From: Cruorifilaria tuberocauda
Lineage: Eukaryota > Nematoda > Chromadorea > Rhabditida > Onchocercidae
NCBI GenBank assembly: GCA_013365365.1
Contig: JABVXU010000815.1
Span: 1-19,453 of the forward strand
Length of the DNA stretch: 19,453 nucleotides
Reading direction: 5' to 3'
The notes beneath the pieces are model-generated. The model ran no database searches and was not told where the DNA came from. It saw only the letters and a list, made by a program, of their open reading frames with translations. Position numbers and translations under genes: made by a program. This document shows, in pieces, positions 17,966 to 19,453 of this stretch (positions within the stretch are counted from its first letter, which is position 1; each line of letters begins with the position of its first letter).

Positions 17966-18571
17966 TTAATTAGCTTGGCAATACAGCAACAAGTCGATAT
18001 TATCACCTGGGCAACCAAAAACTTTCATACCAATTACACGAATCTGAAATATAATTTTATAAACATTTTTGCAAAAATTTATTTGCTTGAAAAAATTCTG
18101 AGAATGACTGTTTTTGATATTTAAACAGTTAATTATAATTTCTGATGTCATTTTACCAGTTTTTTTATGAGACAATAACAAGAGAATATTTTATTTATGA
18201 GTTGTTGAAAGAGAATGTAAAAAAATGTTATAGAATTGTTAAAAGATTGATAAAATTGATAAATTCCATCAATCTGATTCTATACGTCCGGAATCTTTTA
18301 ATAATTGCTACTATAAGTTTACTTATAAGCCAGAGAAAAAAGGGAAAATAATATGGCTCTTTTGCATTGATAGATAAAGTTATTTTATGTATTCAACATG
18401 GCACGAATTAAATTAATTTGAAATCTGTGATAACCTCCTTATCACACAAAACGCAACACAATAATTTACCTTGATACTGATCAATGTCATTTCAACTTCA
18501 CTCCACTTCAATTCCTGTTTGAACTGTGTGGTGCAGTTGTTCATCATGATAACGATAAATACCGATAACAT
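17966..18571 (-). CDS. small secreted protein, two exons, unknown function
   Basis: Exon 1 (18571-18470) and exon 2 (18043-17966) join in phase 0 across GTAAAT and ATTTCAG, giving 59 residues. The start MLSVFIVIMMNNCTTQF looks like a short signal peptide. An in-frame stop lies ten codons upstream, and a second ATG lies eight codons downstream. The mature part is KQELKWSEVEMTLISIK, then IRVIGMKVFGCPGDNIDLLL and YCQAN. The stretch IRVIGMKVFGCPGDNIDLLLY faintly resembles the first strand of nematode transthyretin-like proteins (V-x-G...C...V-x-V-x-L), but those run to about 130-150 residues and no further exons were found. A donor-like CAG|GTGATA inside exon 2 (at 18006) leaves room for a longer form. 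Confidence 0.5.
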
Positions 18572-19453
18572 CAAGCTTTTCGACAGACTCAGCTGATGAT
18601 GATTCTATCTGTTACTTGAATTAGAATCTGAATCAAAAATATCTCGATTCTTTTAGAAGGTGCATTTAGCAATAAATTAGGATGAACGGTGAAAAAGATT
18701 AGCAGCATGCAATTAAGACTAATTCACTAATTCATCTTTACGACTAGCTTGCAAAAGCCTCCAACAAATTCCGCCTTTCCAACATTACCAATTTCGCCAG
18801 AATCACCAAAAGTTGAATAAAATGACTTTCACAAATATGACTACGTTGCTTCGTAAAACTAAAAGAAAAAGCTTGTACACCTCTATAGCGCCTTTCTTAT
18901 TGCAATTGATAAAATGATAACTTTCATAATCATTTTTTCATAATCAGGTGCTCTATAAAATTTTTCCTAGAAATAACTAGGAAGACCATAACTCACGGTA
19001 TTTTTCTGAATTTACGGTTTTAATGAGTAATTAAACGTACTTGAATAAATGCTATCAATGATAGGATTAAGGAGGAAGTTAATGAGAATTGCTTCAGCGA
19101 TGTACCATTAGCACAAACGAAGCTTATTTCCATAAACGAGAACAGCATTGAGTTCTGCGATCGATCTAAAATTCAATATATAATTAGGATCGAATAGTTC
19201 CTTTATTGTGAACGCTGCGAAAAGTTAAAAAATGAATCGTAAAATATTTCATACATACGTATTTATCTTACAATCTGAGAATGTAATGTAAATACAGTCC
19301 AATGATGAACGATTAATCATCCGAACAATGATCTAACCATACCTTCCTCCCTGACGTAAGACGTGAAAAACTACTGGTTAAGAAACAGCTACCACTAGTC
19401 TGATTTTGATCTGTTTGTTATAACTTCGTTGTTTACTGTTTTACTTGAAATAA
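18572..19453. other. right-edge region, no gene seen
   Basis: The patch from about 18740 to 18900 is less AT-rich and has short open frames on both strands (about 30-40 codons) but no splice-supported exon. It shares a loose core (TTGGTAAT and flanks, 22 of 33 bases by hand count) with the patch near 9850-9880, so a dispersed repeat is possible. The tail of the window shows nothing recognisable. Confidence 0.4.

Noticed and set aside
17966..18571. Firm call as a transthyretin-like protein
   Set aside because: Only one strand resembles the family, and more than half of the domain is missing.
1..19453. tRNA, rRNA, CRISPR or phage features
   Set aside because: None seen on either strand. The sequence is eukaryotic with spliced genes.

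Overview
The window looks like nuclear DNA of a nematode, most likely a clade III parasitic or filarial-type worm. It is strongly AT-rich. Its genes are split into many small exons with acceptors of the TTTCAG type and donors of the GTAAGT or GTTNNN type. The main gene combines thrombospondin type 1 (TSP1) repeats with the six-cysteine extracellular 'C6' domain, a family known mainly from nematodes. No prokaryotic operon, tRNA, rRNA, CRISPR array or protein-coding transposon was seen. The genus cannot be fixed by eye.

Layout. (1) 1-271, + strand: the last exon or two of an unrecognised gene that enters from the left. (2) 272-1508: intergenic, tail-to-tail with the next gene. (3) 12869 down to 1509, - strand: one large gene that I rebuilt from 17 exons with every reading phase consistent. 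They total 3042 coding bases, or 1013 residues. The predicted product is a type I membrane protein: signal peptide, degenerate TSP1-like module, Thr/Ala/Pro mucin-like stalk of about 420 residues, three C6 domains joined by Pro/Thr linkers that each have their own exon, a TSP1 domain, a short Cys-containing segment, one membrane helix and a basic cytoplasmic tail. (4) 12870-14714: two weak small - strand ORFs in otherwise empty sequence. (5) 16750 down to 14715, - strand: a complete five-exon calmodulin-like gene of 221 residues with four EF-hands, two of them altered. (6) 18571 down to 17966, - strand: a two-exon gene for a 59-residue, probably secreted protein. (7) 18572-19453: no gene seen.

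The genes show no obvious common pathway. The large gene most plausibly makes a heavily O-glycosylated surface or secreted glycoprotein. The calmodulin-like gene probably makes a Ca2+ sensor. The most unusual material is in and around the large gene: the mucin exon is open on both strands and holds three copies of a non-mucin motif at unequal spacing; its domains follow a regular exon-phase plan; a stop codon with poly(A) signals lies just past one donor and could give a secreted form; and a 172-bp foldback element sits in one intron. All exon boundaries were read by eye, and no database search or transcript data were used.
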